Shown: positions 1-13,669, counted from the first letter of the stretch. The stretch is DNA of 64,000 bases from Paragonimus skrjabini miyazakii (GCA_014338405.1 JTDE01001513.1:54593-118592), one strand, 5' to 3'. Notes: generated by a model not told the origin, from the sequence alone. Translations and numbers: made by a program.

Positions 1-2001
1 TAATTGGAATTTTGAGGTCATTTAAAAAGAAAAATTTGCACCGACCCTGTAGTTACTCTCATGGACTAAAGTCCTACACTTGGTCAGCTGCTATGTTTTA
101 ACATGTTTCAATATGGTTTTAGAATACTATGCTTTCTAAGATTTTAGCAGCGTCGATTTTGAAAGGGTGTCTGGCTACTTTTCCTTCTTAGGCGTGTGAA
201 CTGCTGGAATAGTGGGCGAATGTGAGGCGATGTGTTTGATGACAACAGCTCGTAGCTTTCAAGCTTCTTGAGGCTGAACACCGGACTAATACGGAGAATA
301 TTGTAAGAACTGGGTACTTGTAAGATTCCCGGTGATAAAGGAAATTGAAAGTGGTGACAGGATACCTAGTTAACGGAGATACTTCGGTGTTGCTCTCATT
401 GAGGCAAAGGGTGAGGTAAACGGTAATGGCAATAGTTATCATGAGAACTATGGTAAAATGGATAGTGCTGTGATCCTAGTTTAAGAATAGCTAACGGGCA
501 AAAGCCAAAGTGGTGGCAACCCTTAGCTGGTTCTCAAGCAAATAGCGAAGTTGCTAAGCTGTACACACAACTGGACATCAAGACCATCAACCCCGTCTAC
601 TAACTCCATTATTATTCTCAACAGTCAATGTACTCAGCTGAGGAAGTCGCATGCTATGGCTCTACTTCTAGACCCTATCACTTAAACATTCCTCAGTCGT
701 CTCCATTTTCACTCGTAGTTTGCCATAGTACGATAAGATTGCGCTTGAGGTTAGTATACTCAACAGGTCTGAATTTAAATCTTTTCGAAGTTTATACTTG
801 CTAAGGCTATCAAACTGGTTGCCGGGACAAAAATTTCGGGTGCAGATGCCTGAATAGCTATTCAAGTCCACGTGAAGAACAGTACGTTAGGTATCTTCCA
901 TTGTTATTCATGCGGACTCATGTCAGTGGAACCGTAGCAGGTGTTGGATACAGCCAGGTAGACCTAAGTCAACTAGGTGTGTACCCATGAATCGAATTGC
1001 GGACCAACCAAGTATTGCCAATTCCTCCGACACAACAGCCTTTACTATACTAGTCCTGTGGTGGCAGTCGACTGAATTAGTAATAAGGGGACTGTGTAAT
1101 GGTGGGCTTCCGGTTTTTCGATTAAGTAAGTAGAAGTCCAACAATGCCTTAAATTTTAACTCAGAGGTGGCATTAGCAAAAACTGGTTGTAGAACGTTCT
1201 TGGAAGTCAAAATTCCCTTCGATTGACCCTGTTAAACTCTGCCCTTCGACCCCACCTAACTAGATGCCTGTTCTTGTTATTCTCACAACCCGCGTCAAAT
1301 TTGACTAATTGCTCCCACCTCTCTCGTAATTATTGAACCTCACTCACCTGCCCACACACCCATTGTTGTCTGCTCGTCTCACCCTCCCCATCCCCTGTAA
1401 ATACGGCCTTCCTATGGGCCGCCGCGAAGCTGATGTCGACTAGTCGGTCCGTCCGAAGGCCGGCTATTTAGACACACATTAGACTGATCCGATCGCATTT
1501 CGTCGGTTAATCATTGCCTGTCGGTCGCCTGTGCTTGTGCTTGTTGTGCTTTCTGAACCTTTGACAGCCTGTTGCGGTCAACCATTGTATCTTATCCCAC
1601 GAATGCAAACGAACTGAGGTTTGTTTCTTTTAATTGGTTATATTGTTAATGTCAATAGTACCACGATTTCCAGCGACTTGACTCTGGTATTTGGCGTCGT
1701 TGGTTATACGTGCTTTACTCAACGTTCGTCGGAAGAACGTACACTGGTGGTAGCATATTCCAGTGGGTCACCACTCTGAGGGGAACACTTCTGTATAACC
1801 AGGAGCCGGGGCCTTAACCTGTATATCTTGTGAGTTTGCAGGCCGTTTTGGTTCGCAAAAGTGGGGACTGTCTCCGCAAGGCCTGCAGTGAAAACTAAAG
1901 GAGTATTAGGTCACTTCGATTTCTTCGGTATTCGAGTGGGTAATGATCTGCATCTTCCAGCCCAAACTTATAGACAAAATTTCGAAGGCCCAGTGCTCTC
2001 T
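1..2001. other. Intergenic DNA without a recognisable gene
   Basis: No reading frame here looks like a known protein, and the frames present are short and lack family motifs. The only structure I can support is a segment near 550-610 that resembles the reverse complement of about 27030-27120; both share the words CATCAACCC and ACTCCATTATTATTC. It is therefore probably part of a dispersed repeat. The stretch around 1230-1600 is unusually pyrimidine- and C-rich and could be the 5' region of a LINE, but that is a guess. Confidence 0.5.
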
Positions 2002-3035
2002 TCACAGCAGCTCGCTGAACACGCTGAAGTGCGTTTGTGCCCCAGTAAACGCCACTGAGTTAGTATATTCAAGTAAAGTTCGGACGTAGATCCCATAACG
2101 GGTTTGGGGAACTCTCTTGTCTAGACGAAGGAATGTCAGCCTTATCATGCTTAGTACAGCAAAGCCCTTCTTAGCTGCCTTTTCATGGTGATTGAAAGAT
2201 AGTTTGGACGATAGCCAGATTCCTAGATCTTTCTTAATGTTCACTTTGGCCACCACCATAGCTTTCTGAGCGGCATATGTAATGAGAATGTTTCGAGACT
2301 CACTGCTAAGAGGCATGTGCACACATTTGTCGTCATTGATGAGGAGACACTACTCCCATGATCATTGTTTGACAAAATCGAGGTTAACTTGTAGAAGGTT
2401 GGGATCGAGAGATTTCCAAATTTTAATGTCATCCGCACACTGCAAGGAGTTACTGAAGATTTCTTCTTGAAGGTCGTTGATATAAATCGTAGCTAGCAGT
2501 GGCCCAAGAACAGATTCTTAAAGCACAACCGCTGAGATGGATGCAGAAGAAAAGAAGGCGGAGCCCTATTTAACCCTAAAATTTCGACTACTCACAAACG
2601 AGACTATCCGGCTGAGAAGCCCACTTGGAAAGCCGTGTGCTTCCGGTTTGTGTAAGAGTGGACCGTAAGCCACTCGGTCAAACGCGTTGGCGAGATAAAA
2701 AAAGGCGTTGGAAATAATTCCGCGGTCCTTGATCTCAGTTAGACTGTCCACAAAGAGGAACATGCTGGTCATACATAACCGATTTGGTGGGAACTCGTGC
2801 TGATGAGTTAGAAGTAATTGGCAGGGTCCAACGATAAGAACGAGCAAGGGGACAGATGGTAAGCAATAGGTTTATGAGAAATTAGACCACAAGGAGTACT
2901 AGACGTGTGGAAGTAAATTAATTGTGATACGAAAGCACCGAGCTTGCGTTTAGTATTCTCGAAAAATGTTGCAATCACTACATCCTCTGAGGGAACATTT
3001 CTGTTCTTTGATGCGTCGAGATCCATGAGTTTCAA
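2002..3035 (-). mobile_element. Decayed CR1/jockey-like LINE reverse transcriptase
   Basis: Read on the minus strand, broken frames spell successive reverse-transcriptase blocks. The block at about 2847-2566 has TEIKDRG, then a segment with AFDRV followed by LLHK, then FVSSRNFRVK. This is the typical finger and palm start of CR1/jockey-type enzymes. Further on, about 2440-2400, the catalytic aspartates appear as CADDIKIW. From about 2322 to 2002 a thumb-like segment reads YAAQKAMVVAKVNIKKDLGI and later VRTLLEYTNSVAF. Each block sits in a different frame and several stops interrupt it, so this is a pseudogene fragment. The LINE class is inferred from motif spacing; exact clade is not certain. 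Confidence 0.8.
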
Positions 3036-6000
3036 TCTTCACATGGTCAGACCGAGGTTTGCTCAGCTTTGGAAGATATTGTCAGAGAGCCTGTGGCCGT
3101 GACGGCATAAATAGACCAGATATCAGGGCCAATACATCAGGTTGGTATACGGTAATTACGGATCAGATTATCCCCCAAGTGTTGATAAAGGCGTATATAT
3201 ACACATTCTGTAGTCTGTGAGTATGACAGACTGTTCAAACCGTGCATGTGGTGAGTACCCATAAACATTACCCCCTCCAGCGCCACTTTATCCTGCATTA
3301 GGTATTTCCGGTTCACCCGGACGCAATACCTGGGGTATGATCCTGGGCGCAGTAAATGGCTTGCAAAATGCAGCGCTCATCTGCATCCCGCAATGTCGGT
3401 GACCCATCTACGGTACATGACAGCTTTTGCTGACGGCCTGTTGCCGTTGACTGCTGGCGTCGAAGTCACCGGAAATAATAAAATTGAGGCTCACTTGTTG
3501 GGCGATAACAGGCGGCTCCGTTCCTCCTAGCACTCGTGGGTATGACAGCTGCGGATACACCTACTCCCAATACTGTGCTTTTTTGTCTGTTTATTGGCAG
3601 CAACCATTCCGTTAACCACATCTAAATCAGCTATCTCTGATCACCGTTGTTCTTTCATTTTTTTGCCGCCCAACGGACCCACTTTTACGATGTCGGCTGT
3701 GTGAACAGCTGTTTTTGGTAATTCACATCGGTATATTGCGATTACACAAAGTATGTGTGCTTCATGTATGGGGATTAAAACAAGTCAACCAAGTAATTAA
3801 GTATCCGATATAAGGCGGGCCAGAGTCTACTGGAGGAGGGTGGGAGTGTTAACAACTATAGGTCTCGCACGTGCTTGTCATGATACAAGCGCTCGTCAGT
3901 GTCAAGTGGTTCACGCATTCTCAGGTTTCTAGTAGCTGTGGAATAATTAACTAGGGAGCAATGGAAGGCTTGTGCGCGCTGTTTTTGTGCATTTAAACGT
4001 GAGATTTTCCAGGTAGTTGCCCCATGGTACATATTAATCACTTTGGAGTAAGTTTGATGAACCCTGGAGATAATTCAGAAGGCTTCGTTCAGCTTTATTT
4101 GATGGGTAGTGCCATTCAAGTGGGAACGAGCTTTCTCTAACCGATGTAAAGATATTTGGCGGAGATATTTACGAATTCTTTCCTATAGCCGCGTTGTGAT
4201 TTTTCCAGCGTGATCCGCTTGACAACAACAGGTGAGGGAATAAACCAGCAATGATAAAAGAAGCATATGCACATTGTTTTTGAGGTATGGCACCAATAAC
4301 GGACGGGAGTTGAACGACAACCTGACCCGTACCACAGGATAGGTATTGTCAGCTGCATTAGGATTTCGGTGAGTGCTAATCTAATTGCTGACTTCACCGT
4401 TGTATGATGGGCGTGCAGGCCGATCGAACAATGACAAGATCAATGGTGTTGATGTGTGCATGTGATAAAAGGGAATTGATAGAGGGATATCGGCTTGTTG
4501 GGTCTGGTATGTGACACTGACTTTAGTCTGCCGACAAGCTAAACAAGCGCGTAACCAGTTTCTGCTGACTTTTTGCATTTCAGGCTAAGGATACCTATCG
4601 GAAGTAAGCCTGGTTGTGACCCACATACCAGAATTGGCGATATCGTGTGATGTATCGAACATAATTCGTCAAAAGAGGGTAGAGACCATTGGACGTTGAT
4701 GTCCAGCGGAAGTATCGCAGAAGGTCATAACTGCAGATGCTGGCAAAGATTGATCGATGAAACGCTAAGTTGGTTGCTGGTGGGAATCGTGCAAGTCAGT
4801 TTCCAAATGTCGTGTGCTGGTCATGACAATCAAGTCGATTGCGTCATGACCAGCTAGTGTTGATACCCTCGATAGACCACAAGCCCCAACACTATAGCTA
4901 CCAGAAAAGTAGCATACGCCTGACGAAAATTGAGGCACGACATCTAACTGTCAGACTTCGTGGGGCGAATTTCTATCTGGTCCACTACAAAAGGCAACAA
5001 ATCAACGACTTGTATTTTGTGAAAATCATAAACTGGTTTCCTCCAAGGATTGTAGAAAGTGAGAAACGGCTGAGTAAGCAACTAACCTCTCACGACCGGT
5101 CTTTCTATATCAAGTTTCAGCTGAAGGAAGACATTTAGTAATTGAATGTGAGCTTCTTGCAACTTTCATCAATGCACTGTGGAAAAAGGGTGCGGATTGC
5201 ATTGTCTTATGATTCAACAATCACACTCAACCCGGTGGCTGAGTTTAGATGATGTAACATGAAGACGGGGACGAATGCATCCTTAATGAGATCGTACAGT
5301 TCAATAGCTGTCGCGGGTAGTTCGACCTTTCCGTTGACGGCCACGGAATAAGTTGGTTAAATGTCGCCTAGGCCTTGCGCATTGCGGACTGAATCGCCTA
5401 TCGTAACTGACCATCCCGCCAAGGCAATGAATGACAGCGAAGGAGAAGGAAAGTCGCGATCGCTTCTACCCAATTGATCAGCGGCGGAATATTATACTGA
5501 TTAACGTGGCATCCAAAGTACTCTCTAATGTCACACTTGTCATCCTATGTGGTTCTATCGTTTGGTCTTCGAGGACACACGGGCACCATGGAGATTATCT
5601 GTGATGTTAGGATTGTGCAGAATCGGATGCCTGTCAGGTACCGTGTCGTTGGTAAATGAACAATAATCTCCACATGTACGCTAGTTTTCGGACTTTTAGA
5701 CACTACGTAGTAGCTGATACTCGGGCATTTTGGGTGGCGGGAGGCTTGATGGATGTCAATTCTGAGCCTGCAGTCTTACTCGACAGTGGCTGTTTTCAAC
5801 TTACCAAATATTAACATATGAGCTGTATGAAACACTGGCGAGCTGATGTTAACTGTGTGATGCTGCTTGAAACCTGTGGCAGTGGGCAGGGATGTTGGCT
5901 GACGGAAAGCAGCCGGAAATCCACCGAATAGTAAGGTATACGAGTTTGATTTCTTTGGGTTTGGATAAGCGGAACTGATTGAAACCTTATCGACCGAAAT

Positions 6001-6990
6001 CTGGGAAACGATAAGCCTTATTGTCTGGTCGACAAGACGGCGTCGTCCGGATTTCCCGAGGTCGTCGACATGCTCATTATTGCCATGTGGCCATTGATGC
6101 TCGTGAAGATCTACTGGAAGCCTCTACGGAAACCCATGTTAAGTGTACGAGAGGGCTGGTCATTGTCGGCGCTAAGATTCGGTCTGATCCTTCGCTTCAA
6201 GATGTGTACCGAAGTTGGAATTACGCCGACCCCAGCACCGGTTTGGATGAAATAACGGTTTCCAAATTCGTGTTATTTTAAGAGGAAAAGACTGGTCGAA
6301 GAAACTACCTGAGTAACACTTCAAATTGAGACCTGTTTGCTGAGTGAACCAAAACTACAGGGCTGTCGGCATCGTCGGACGTTTGCCAAATTTTTGGTAT
6401 TGCCTGCAGTGACGGGGATTGCTATTCGGTTGCGGTGGACTCAGTGCATCTAACCCTGGACGACTGTTGTGTCACCGAGTGAAGATAGTCGAGTGTGACT
6501 TTGACTGCTACCTCGTTAAATTATGATGCTGCCTATTTAGGCTGTCGATTTTTGTGTTTAACTTTAGGATCGTGTCGTGACTACTAGAAGCGGTTTAGGA
6601 AGCTGTCGTGCAGTGTGTTTCCATATCGGTCGACTGTGGTTGGGGCGTTAGCTCTAAGGCTGTTGCATACATGTCTCTAAGCAAAACCCCCATTAACTAT
6701 CATGCTTGGTAACCATTGTGGTGAAGGAGCCTGGAGGGACTACGGTCGTTATGCTCGACTTTACAAAAAAGTTGTGTATATGTATATCAGAATGTACGCT
6801 TCACTTTACATGCAGCGGGCGTATTTTTCACGAAATAAAGTATACTTTTTTTGAGTGAAATCACTTAATAAAATTATAAGGAAACAGTGAATAGTCAGGA
6901 CATATATGCCAACATTTTCCGGCCAGCAAAACAATGATCGTAGGGTTGCTTCGACAGATTATCCCGCTTCACGGTCCCTTAAGTTATATG
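3036..6990. other. About 4 kb without a recognisable gene
   Basis: I see no conserved protein motif, tRNA, or splice-supported exon chain. The longest frames, at 4839-5138 (+, 99 codons), 4137-4397 (-) and 6021-6281 (+), resemble nothing I know. Base composition and frame breakage look like old transposon debris. The frame at 6021-6281 sits only about 750 bases upstream of an RTE reverse transcriptase and could be a 5' part of such an element, but no endonuclease motif is visible. Confidence 0.5.
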
Positions 6991-6999
6991 GTCTCAGCG

Positions 7000-7935
7000 G
7001 ATCATTCAGTGTGGGTGGCACACATCAAAGTTGCTCGCAGTCATTGTACTTCCTAGGCTAGACGAAACGCAAGAGAAACAAATCCGTAAGGAGCAAGCTG
7101 GGTTTCGCACTGACCGTAGCTGCATTGATCACATTTTCAAACTTCGCCGGATGCTTGTACTCCGCCATTCATATAGGAGACCAACAGTTGTTGTCTTGTT
7201 GGACGCCAGAAAGGTTTTTGAATCGGTTGGCAGAGCTGCATTCTGAAATTGTCTCTCGAGGAAAGGCGTATGAAAAGTATGTAAACATCCTGAACGCAAT
7301 TTATTGTCAGACCTCGGGTACGGTTAAAGTTTATGACACCGTATCACCGGCCTTTGGCATCTCAAGTGGGATGCGACAAGGTTTCTCAGCCTCTCCATTC
7401 TTACTCAACTTTGCAGTAGACGAGATCCTAGAGTGTCCTGACAAACTACGAATATGATGTGGAATAGCTATTCTGCACTTGGTCTATTCGCGTTGAAGAT
7501 GTCCATAGAATACCCGTTCTCGACTATCGGAAGCATTAACGGCGTGTGGTTAGAACATCATGTCAGTAATGACGAAGTTCACCGACGTGTCTGGAACGAC
7601 TGAACTCTGTCGACCCTCAAACGCAGTAATCTTGTTTCACAGGCTTCGTAGGTTCGGCCACATTCTTTGAATGCCAACTCACCGCCTGTCACATCGTGCC
7701 TTGTTTGCGAGTGGTGGATTAGGTTGGAAGCGGCAGCCCGGTCGTCAGCGCATGAATTGGGTTCCGGGTATGAAATCACTCACTATGAAGCTTGCTTCAA
7801 TAGGGTGCTGCAGGCTTTCTTGCTTGGGTCCGAAGGACACTGAACACCTTTGGTTGAGGACACTGTCTGATACGGCGAAGAACAGAAGTCAGTGGCGCTC
7901 GTGTTGCGAGTCTCCGTGTGAATCGTCGTAATCTT
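7000..7935 (+). mobile_element. RTE-like LINE fragment, internally deleted
   Basis: The segment from about 7025 reads RLDETQEKQIRKEQAGF, then CIDHIFKLR, then RRPTVVVLLDARKVFES, the standard start of the RTE-type reverse transcriptase. A frame change near 7240 leads to YEKYVNILNAIY, SGMRQGFSASPFLLNFAVDE. The catalytic YADD block is absent: by about 7500 the text has jumped to the C-terminal region, with VFDHRCLRSIN-like residues near 7520, then MPTHRLSHRALFASGGLGWK at 7671 and NRSQWRSCC at about 7890. These C-terminal words are typical of trematode RTE-like LINEs. The missing middle of the polymerase and several frameshifts show that the copy is dead. Confidence 0.85.
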
Positions 7936-8009
7936 TTCTTTATCCTTCAACATTTTCTTTTTCACCTTACATATCCCCCTTTTTTCTATATTCTGGCACG
8001 TTTGCCACT

Positions 8010-8830
8010 ACTTGTGGTTTCGTGTATAAAATAATGATTACGGAGGCATTGGTGTCGTACATCTTGACTTCGGTGGTGCATTTGTTAATGAGAATCACTT
8101 TGTTCTACTTCACAAGCTTAATCGCTACAATGTCGTTAGTGTGTCTTATTTCTCAGCTCACCCCCATCGTTTGAGACTACATTCCTCTCTATCCACTGGA
8201 GTTCCATAGGGCTCTGTCGTGGGCCTGCTGTTCCCCATCCTCATCAGTGACCTGCTGTCTACAGTATGTTCCCTATTGTTGTTTGCAGATGACGTCAAGA
8301 CCTGCCATGCCGTTCACGACAGCGCTGACATAAGTGGTGTTCAGGCGAATGCTACCTCTCTTTATTGCTGATACAAGGTGAACTTCCTTGAGTTTAATGT
8401 TGGAAAATGCAATATTATGTATAATAGATATAAACCAAGACTTATGTGCTCTGTCTGTGTAGTGCCGCCCCAAGTTACGAGCAGTAGAAAATACGTTGGT
8501 GTCGTTGTGTCGTGTTCCCTTCCTAGTTACATCAAGAAAGAAAGCATCGCACATGCTATTCTGAAGAGCTTGCTTGGTAACTTTGAACGATCTTGCTTCT
8601 GTAAACTTCATAACGGTTTTGTCCGCCCTCATCTCGAGCAAGGAACCTTGGTCTTGCATCCTCCCCTACGTAAAATATTCGGATGCGTGCAGCCAACGAA
8701 GTTCGTGGGTTGAAGCTGGACGCCTAATTCGAGAGGCCTCATGAACTTAACCTCTTCCTCCTTGAACACCGGAGACAAAGAGATAATCCAGTGTTGGATT
8801 TCATGACTATCCTGGTAAATCTCTGTCCAC
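8010..8830 (+). mobile_element. Decayed CR1/jockey-like LINE reverse transcriptase
   Basis: Broken plus-strand frames give VVYLDFGGAFVNENHF at about 8055, then STGVP-stop-GSVVGL at about 8200, then LLFADDVKTC at about 8280, which carries the two catalytic aspartates. The frame at 8378-8713 continues with FNVGKCNIMY, SRKYVGVVVSCSLPSYIKKE and FVRPHLEQGTLVLHPPLRKI, matching the thumb and connection region of CR1/jockey-type enzymes. A stop replaces the Q of the usual GVPQGS motif and others interrupt later. It lies about 80 bases downstream of the RTE fragment but is a different LINE type. Confidence 0.85.
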
Positions 8831-9329
8831 GCTTGCGGATACCTTGTAAAAGTACGTCAGTGTAGCAAAATTGTGCCCAGACATAGCTTATTCTCAATAC
8901 ATGTCTGTAATACCTGAAACCCCATGATTAAGCATGTCGTGATTGTTACGACAGTGTATACGCTAAAGGTCTTCATGATTCATTTTTTTATTTCTTACTC
9001 CAAATCCTAGTTTGCTTTTTTGTCCGCTGTTTGTCTCCCAAATACCCTTACACGTAACTACCACGCTGTTCACCTCTATATGAATTTTATTATATAGTAG
9101 AGGTAGGTGTGCATTTGTTTTCCCCAGTTTCTGCCCTCTGCGTTGATAAGAAATCTTGCGAAGTTTGTCCAGCATTGTTTGATTAAACGGAGCCTTCAAA
9201 AACTGTCGCTTCCTACTTACTTTCACTGGTTTGTGGAAATAACTTCCTGCAGACAAATATTTATACACATTCATTTGTATCCATATTATGTATATGCAAT
9301 ATATAAATACATATGTGTGTGCACAAGTG

Positions 9330-9786
9330 TATATCGATGCGTACCCTGCTGATGTTGAATCAGCTCCGTTGGCTGGGTCACGTCCGTCGGATGGGCAATG
9401 ACCGTATTCCGAAGCAGGTATTGTATGGACAACTGAGATCAGGTAAGCGAAATCCCGGTGGTCATAAGCTGAGATTCCAGGATGCTGTGCAGGTAAGTCT
9501 TTCACGTTGTAAAATTGATTTTAGATGTTGGGAAGACTTAGCGTTGAACCGGACTGCCTGAAGGAATACAATTCGGACGAGCGTCCGCGAGTTCAACGAG
9601 CAGTTATTGCGCGGCCGGGAACGAAAGCGCGCGGTACGCAAGGGAACCATCGATGCCATAGGTCGTGGTGACATGATCATATGGTGTTGCGATGTGTGCG
9701 GCCGCGAAAGTGCTGGCCGTTTGGGATTAGTAGGTCACCAGCGTACTCATAGTGCATCGTCGGCGAAGAGACGACGAGTACGTTAG
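9330..9786 (+). mobile_element. LINE C-terminal tail with C2H2 zinc finger
   Basis: The frame from about 9343 reads LNQLRWLGHVRRMGNDRIPK, QVLYGQLRSGKRNPGG and later CWEDLALNRTA. This is the conserved C-terminal tail of a widespread animal LINE group. A TGA interrupts at 9559, where the family usually has tryptophan. A later frame continues VREFNEQLLRGRERKRAVRK and then CDVCGRES...LGLVGHQRTH near 9690-9755, a C2H2 finger, followed by a basic end and stop at 9785. So the 3' end of the element is kept while the polymerase proper is missing. The group assignment comes from motif memory, not a search. Confidence 0.8.
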
Positions 9787-12700
9787 GCTCAGGTAAGTCA
9801 TATCAGCATATTCATTCTACTTTTAATTAGTGCATCAGCCACATCTATGGTCGTTTGACAACTAATCCGCTCCTCTTTTCAGAAACTTGGGTGTCTGTGA
9901 TCTTTCACCTACTCTTTTCTTGAGTTTTGTTGGTGTATTGAATGATAAATCGTCCGTCTGATCTTTTCGTAGTTCAACTTTGAGTTTTGTTTTTCAACTT
10001 TATCCTCTCCGGAGTGCACTAGCATACACTCGTATACTGAAATGCTTCGTGTATTACATTTCACCCATCTTTCTTCTTAGTATAGACCTTGTCATTGCAG
10101 TCTCTCACTATTTATTTCCCGAGAGATAGGGGTTTCCTTTTCGTGCTAGCCATTCAATTGGCTAACCAGCATTGGCTGACTGGACACAAAGGCCTCACTC
10201 ACACACCTACTGGTCTTATTCCTTTGGGTTTACACCGGATACGTGGTGTAAGTGGAACCGCAGGTGGTGCGGCGCAAGCCACTTGGGGAGATGGTTTAAA
10301 GCGCAGGTGTCCTTTGGCTTCGGTCACTGTGGAACGCTAATCCGCTTCGGATGCCGCTAACCATATCGGTGCGTATACTCCTCAAAGAGCACAGTGACGT
10401 ACGTTTTTGTCCATATGTCAATATTCAGTCGTCTACACAAATGTAAATGAGGAATATACGTGCCGGTATACACTTATGTACAAACGTATGTAGTTTATTC
10501 ACACACTTCTGGGGTTACTGCTGAACTAAGATTCAGTGAACCCCACTCAACAAACACTAATACCCACCAATATCAATGAACAAAGCTGATTGAAAAATAA
10601 TGTTCGTATCTTTGAGAAACGCAAAATTGTCAAAAATGCTGGGCACAACATTAGTTTTATCTGATTTTCAGCAGTTAGTTGCACGAAAGGAACCCTCACT
10701 TGAACTGTAAAGAAGAAAATACATAAACTTTGCAAGAGTCAACTGGTGGTAATCAGCTATCTGCGACATTCCGTGACAATTGCATTCCAGGTAAGTCTAC
10801 TCATGTTAGCGCACACATTCGTACTATCCTCCTTGGGGACCTGTAATTGATGCATAATCCCTGCATGTGGAACCTGGAGTGCTTCTTGTAGTAGAACTGT
10901 GTCGATATTCCACAAACGTAAAGCCGTAAACCCTATAACGAACAGTCACCCATATTGTAAACGAATCAAGAAGACTAGTTTTCACTGGTTTCACTACATA
11001 TTACATGTTAATATGCCAAAGCGCGCATCACGCTAACAAACATACAGAAACACGACTAGTTTTGTACGATCTGCTAGGCAGGGGGAAACGCTGACAGGCA
11101 TTCAGACATCTTGAAAAATATATGGAGTTTCTGAAGTGGCCAATACGGACAGTGGTAAGTTGACCGGCATGTTTACAGAGATGCAGTCTTCCACGTATTA
11201 ATTGCAGGGCTTGTGTGATCGAACGCAGAAATTTGTTTCTTTTATTCATTTGGCTTCAACAACATTGCAGTCTTGGCGCTAACTGTACAGTCCGTCTTGG
11301 TTAACGATGTTTAGTTAACAACTGTCTGTACGTTCTCACTCGATTCCACACGAGGTTTAAGGGGCGCATTTACTTAGGATGAGATACATTGGTTCCGGTA
11401 GAATTGTATGACCTTGTAACCCTCGCACTTCTTTGCATATTCATTATTGTAATTGATGTAGCCGGTGGTCACTGGTAGAGATTCCTGAATCAATAGCGTC
11501 AGCCTCATTATTCTCAGGGAGAACCAAGTAAGGCCACTAAAACAAAAAAAAATGTAGATAAAGTTCCTGTCTGGAGGAAAAGACTTTTGGGGAAAACACC
11601 CTTAGATAAGAATGTTATGCAGCTATAGCGAGCTCCTCTTGGAGATCTAATTTTGGTATCTATACACAAATACGCGTAGTATGTGGTTTCAGAAACCAAT
11701 TGTGGTTTAGACGTAGGGGTTTAATTAGCAGTGTTATGCCAACTCATATGCAAAGCTGGTGACGGACACCCGTTGCCCTTTTATGGACCCGCTCGAAGAG
11801 TCCTTCAAGAAATTTAGGTTTGTCCCAATAGTTATGATTAGTTATTCCATTGAATTTAATAAGCCTAGCTCTCGATGGTAACCTGCCCTTACGTTACACA
11901 TGCTTATGAAACGCTTAGGTTTCCTTTTGTCATTTTTCTGCTAGTGTTTCTTCATACCTTTTATTTACGGCCTGTCGGGTTCACCGTCCCAATTGTGGTG
12001 AAATCGTTTCTATCGGAGTTGGCGGAACATGTGATTTTGTATGCCGGAATATGGTCTCCTATCAGTCGTCCATAAACAGCGTGGAACAGAGAAAACCAGT
12101 ATTTATTCAAAAAATAGTAAATTACTCACCCAATCGAGACTGAACGGGCTGCTAACTATATGTAGTGGACAAGTGGGTATGCATTAGACACTCGTTCACT
12201 AACAGTTTAAAACACCTTTCCTGAAGAGCATTCCTAACGTAGTCCCAACAGGTGTAGAACTAAAAGAACAGTGTGGTTCGGAAACAAACTGTATCTTTCC
12301 AGCAATGTTTGAAATACGATAAACGGTTAGCTCTAACTTAGTGTGAGACCAACGGCAGCAACCAAGAAAAGAAAGAATAAAAGCGCGGATGGGCTCCAGC
12401 CCACGTGGCGGTACTCAGAAGCGCGCCAAGCGAGAAGTGCGTTAAACAACGCTCGAAAAGGTCCGTGTTAAACGGCCTTGAAGAATGGAACCGTGGAGGA
12501 GTCGTTAGGAAACGGGCAAGCATTCGCTGCGTGCAATTAGTTGCACGATTGAAGAAAGTGGCACTGAGTTCATATCAGGCCCCCTATAACAGGCATACAC
12601 AGAATTATGCGTACGGAACAGACAAGTAAGAAAGCACGGTTGCAGCCTCAGAGAAGCTACACGATCGCTGGTCACTACATATGTGGAATCGGCGCGGTTT

Positions 12701-13640
12701 CTTCTAGACAGTCGTGCAGCATATTCCCAAAGTTTGCGGAGCAGCGACTCTTTTTCCTTCCAACACCGCTTCAGGAGCATTGAACTTTTCTGCAGTTACT
12801 ACCTATAGACGTGCCTAAAGGAGGTGCTTAGCAAACGTTTTAATATGTTACTCTTCTCAACCCTTGCTATCGAGCTGCCGTAAGCGTTTTGGAGATGTCG
12901 CACTCCTAAATAACTTAGGCTGTGGATCATTTTTTGGTTATATCCAGGGTACACCCGTGTTCTTACACGTATTGCTGTCTAGTCCTGTTATCTTTCTTTG
13001 TTGGCATATCTAGTAAGACTGAAGCGCAGAGTCTAGAAGATTATCGCCACCTAATCGTGTATATATGATCGCAGTAACGTCCATTCCATTTTATCTGACA
13101 ACTAGTGTACCCCACCACTGTTTCAGACATTAACATATAAAAATGCAGCATAGGAATTTTCCTTTTTTGCGTCTACCTTCTTTTCAAATTACCGTCTGCT
13201 AGTGACTCTGTGATAGACTGTTTCTTTCGCTTCAAAGGTTTCATCTCCTTGGATGTATGTCAACTCATGGTTTACCACTTAGTGGTTTGTTTGCACGTGC
13301 TGGTTTGGGTCATACGTGATAATTTGGTGACTATTTTTTAAACTTTTGTTTGGATCCTGAAAGTTTGATGTCAGCGCTGGCCTCGGCAAGGTGTTCGTGG
13401 CTTCCCAGTTAGGACCTAAGTGACAATAAACACATTTGGTTTTCTACGCTCTCTGGCACGACGAAAAGTCGCTGTCATTGTACATATTATTATTTTTTCC
13501 CCATCATATTTTTTTCCTGATTCTTCATTGCGCACGGATGTTAACTAGACAAGTTTGGGTGTTATATATACATATACTTAATCATATCTGTCGAGTGTGT
13601 TGTGTTCTTTTCTAAAGTAATGATTTGTACGTAGATTTAT
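9787..13640. other. About 3.8 kb without a recognisable gene
   Basis: No conserved protein was recognised. A GC-richer patch at about 12380-12560 carries overlapping open frames on both strands and might be a repeat end. Strong donor-like CAGGTAAGT words occur at 9491, 9791 and 10789, without exons I can assign to them. On the minus strand near 11850-11740 the words FLEGLFERV and KRATGVRHQL faintly recall the C-terminal region of CR1-type polymerases; this is too weak to call. Confidence 0.45.
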
Positions 13641-13641
13641 G

Positions 13642-13669
13642 TATATATATATAATTATATATATATATG
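13642..13669. repeat. AT-rich microsatellite
   Basis: The run is an alternating T-A tract of about 28 bases interrupted once by AATT. It is simple sequence with no coding content. Confidence 0.9.

Noticed and set aside
9493..9525. GTAAGT...TTTTAG in the LINE tail as a mini-intron
   Set aside because: The LINE protein reads through it with conserved residues (SLSRCKIDFRCWED), so it is coding text.
12338..12780. Overlapping open frames on both strands in a GC-rich patch
   Set aside because: Open on both strands because of composition; no motif, no splice partners.
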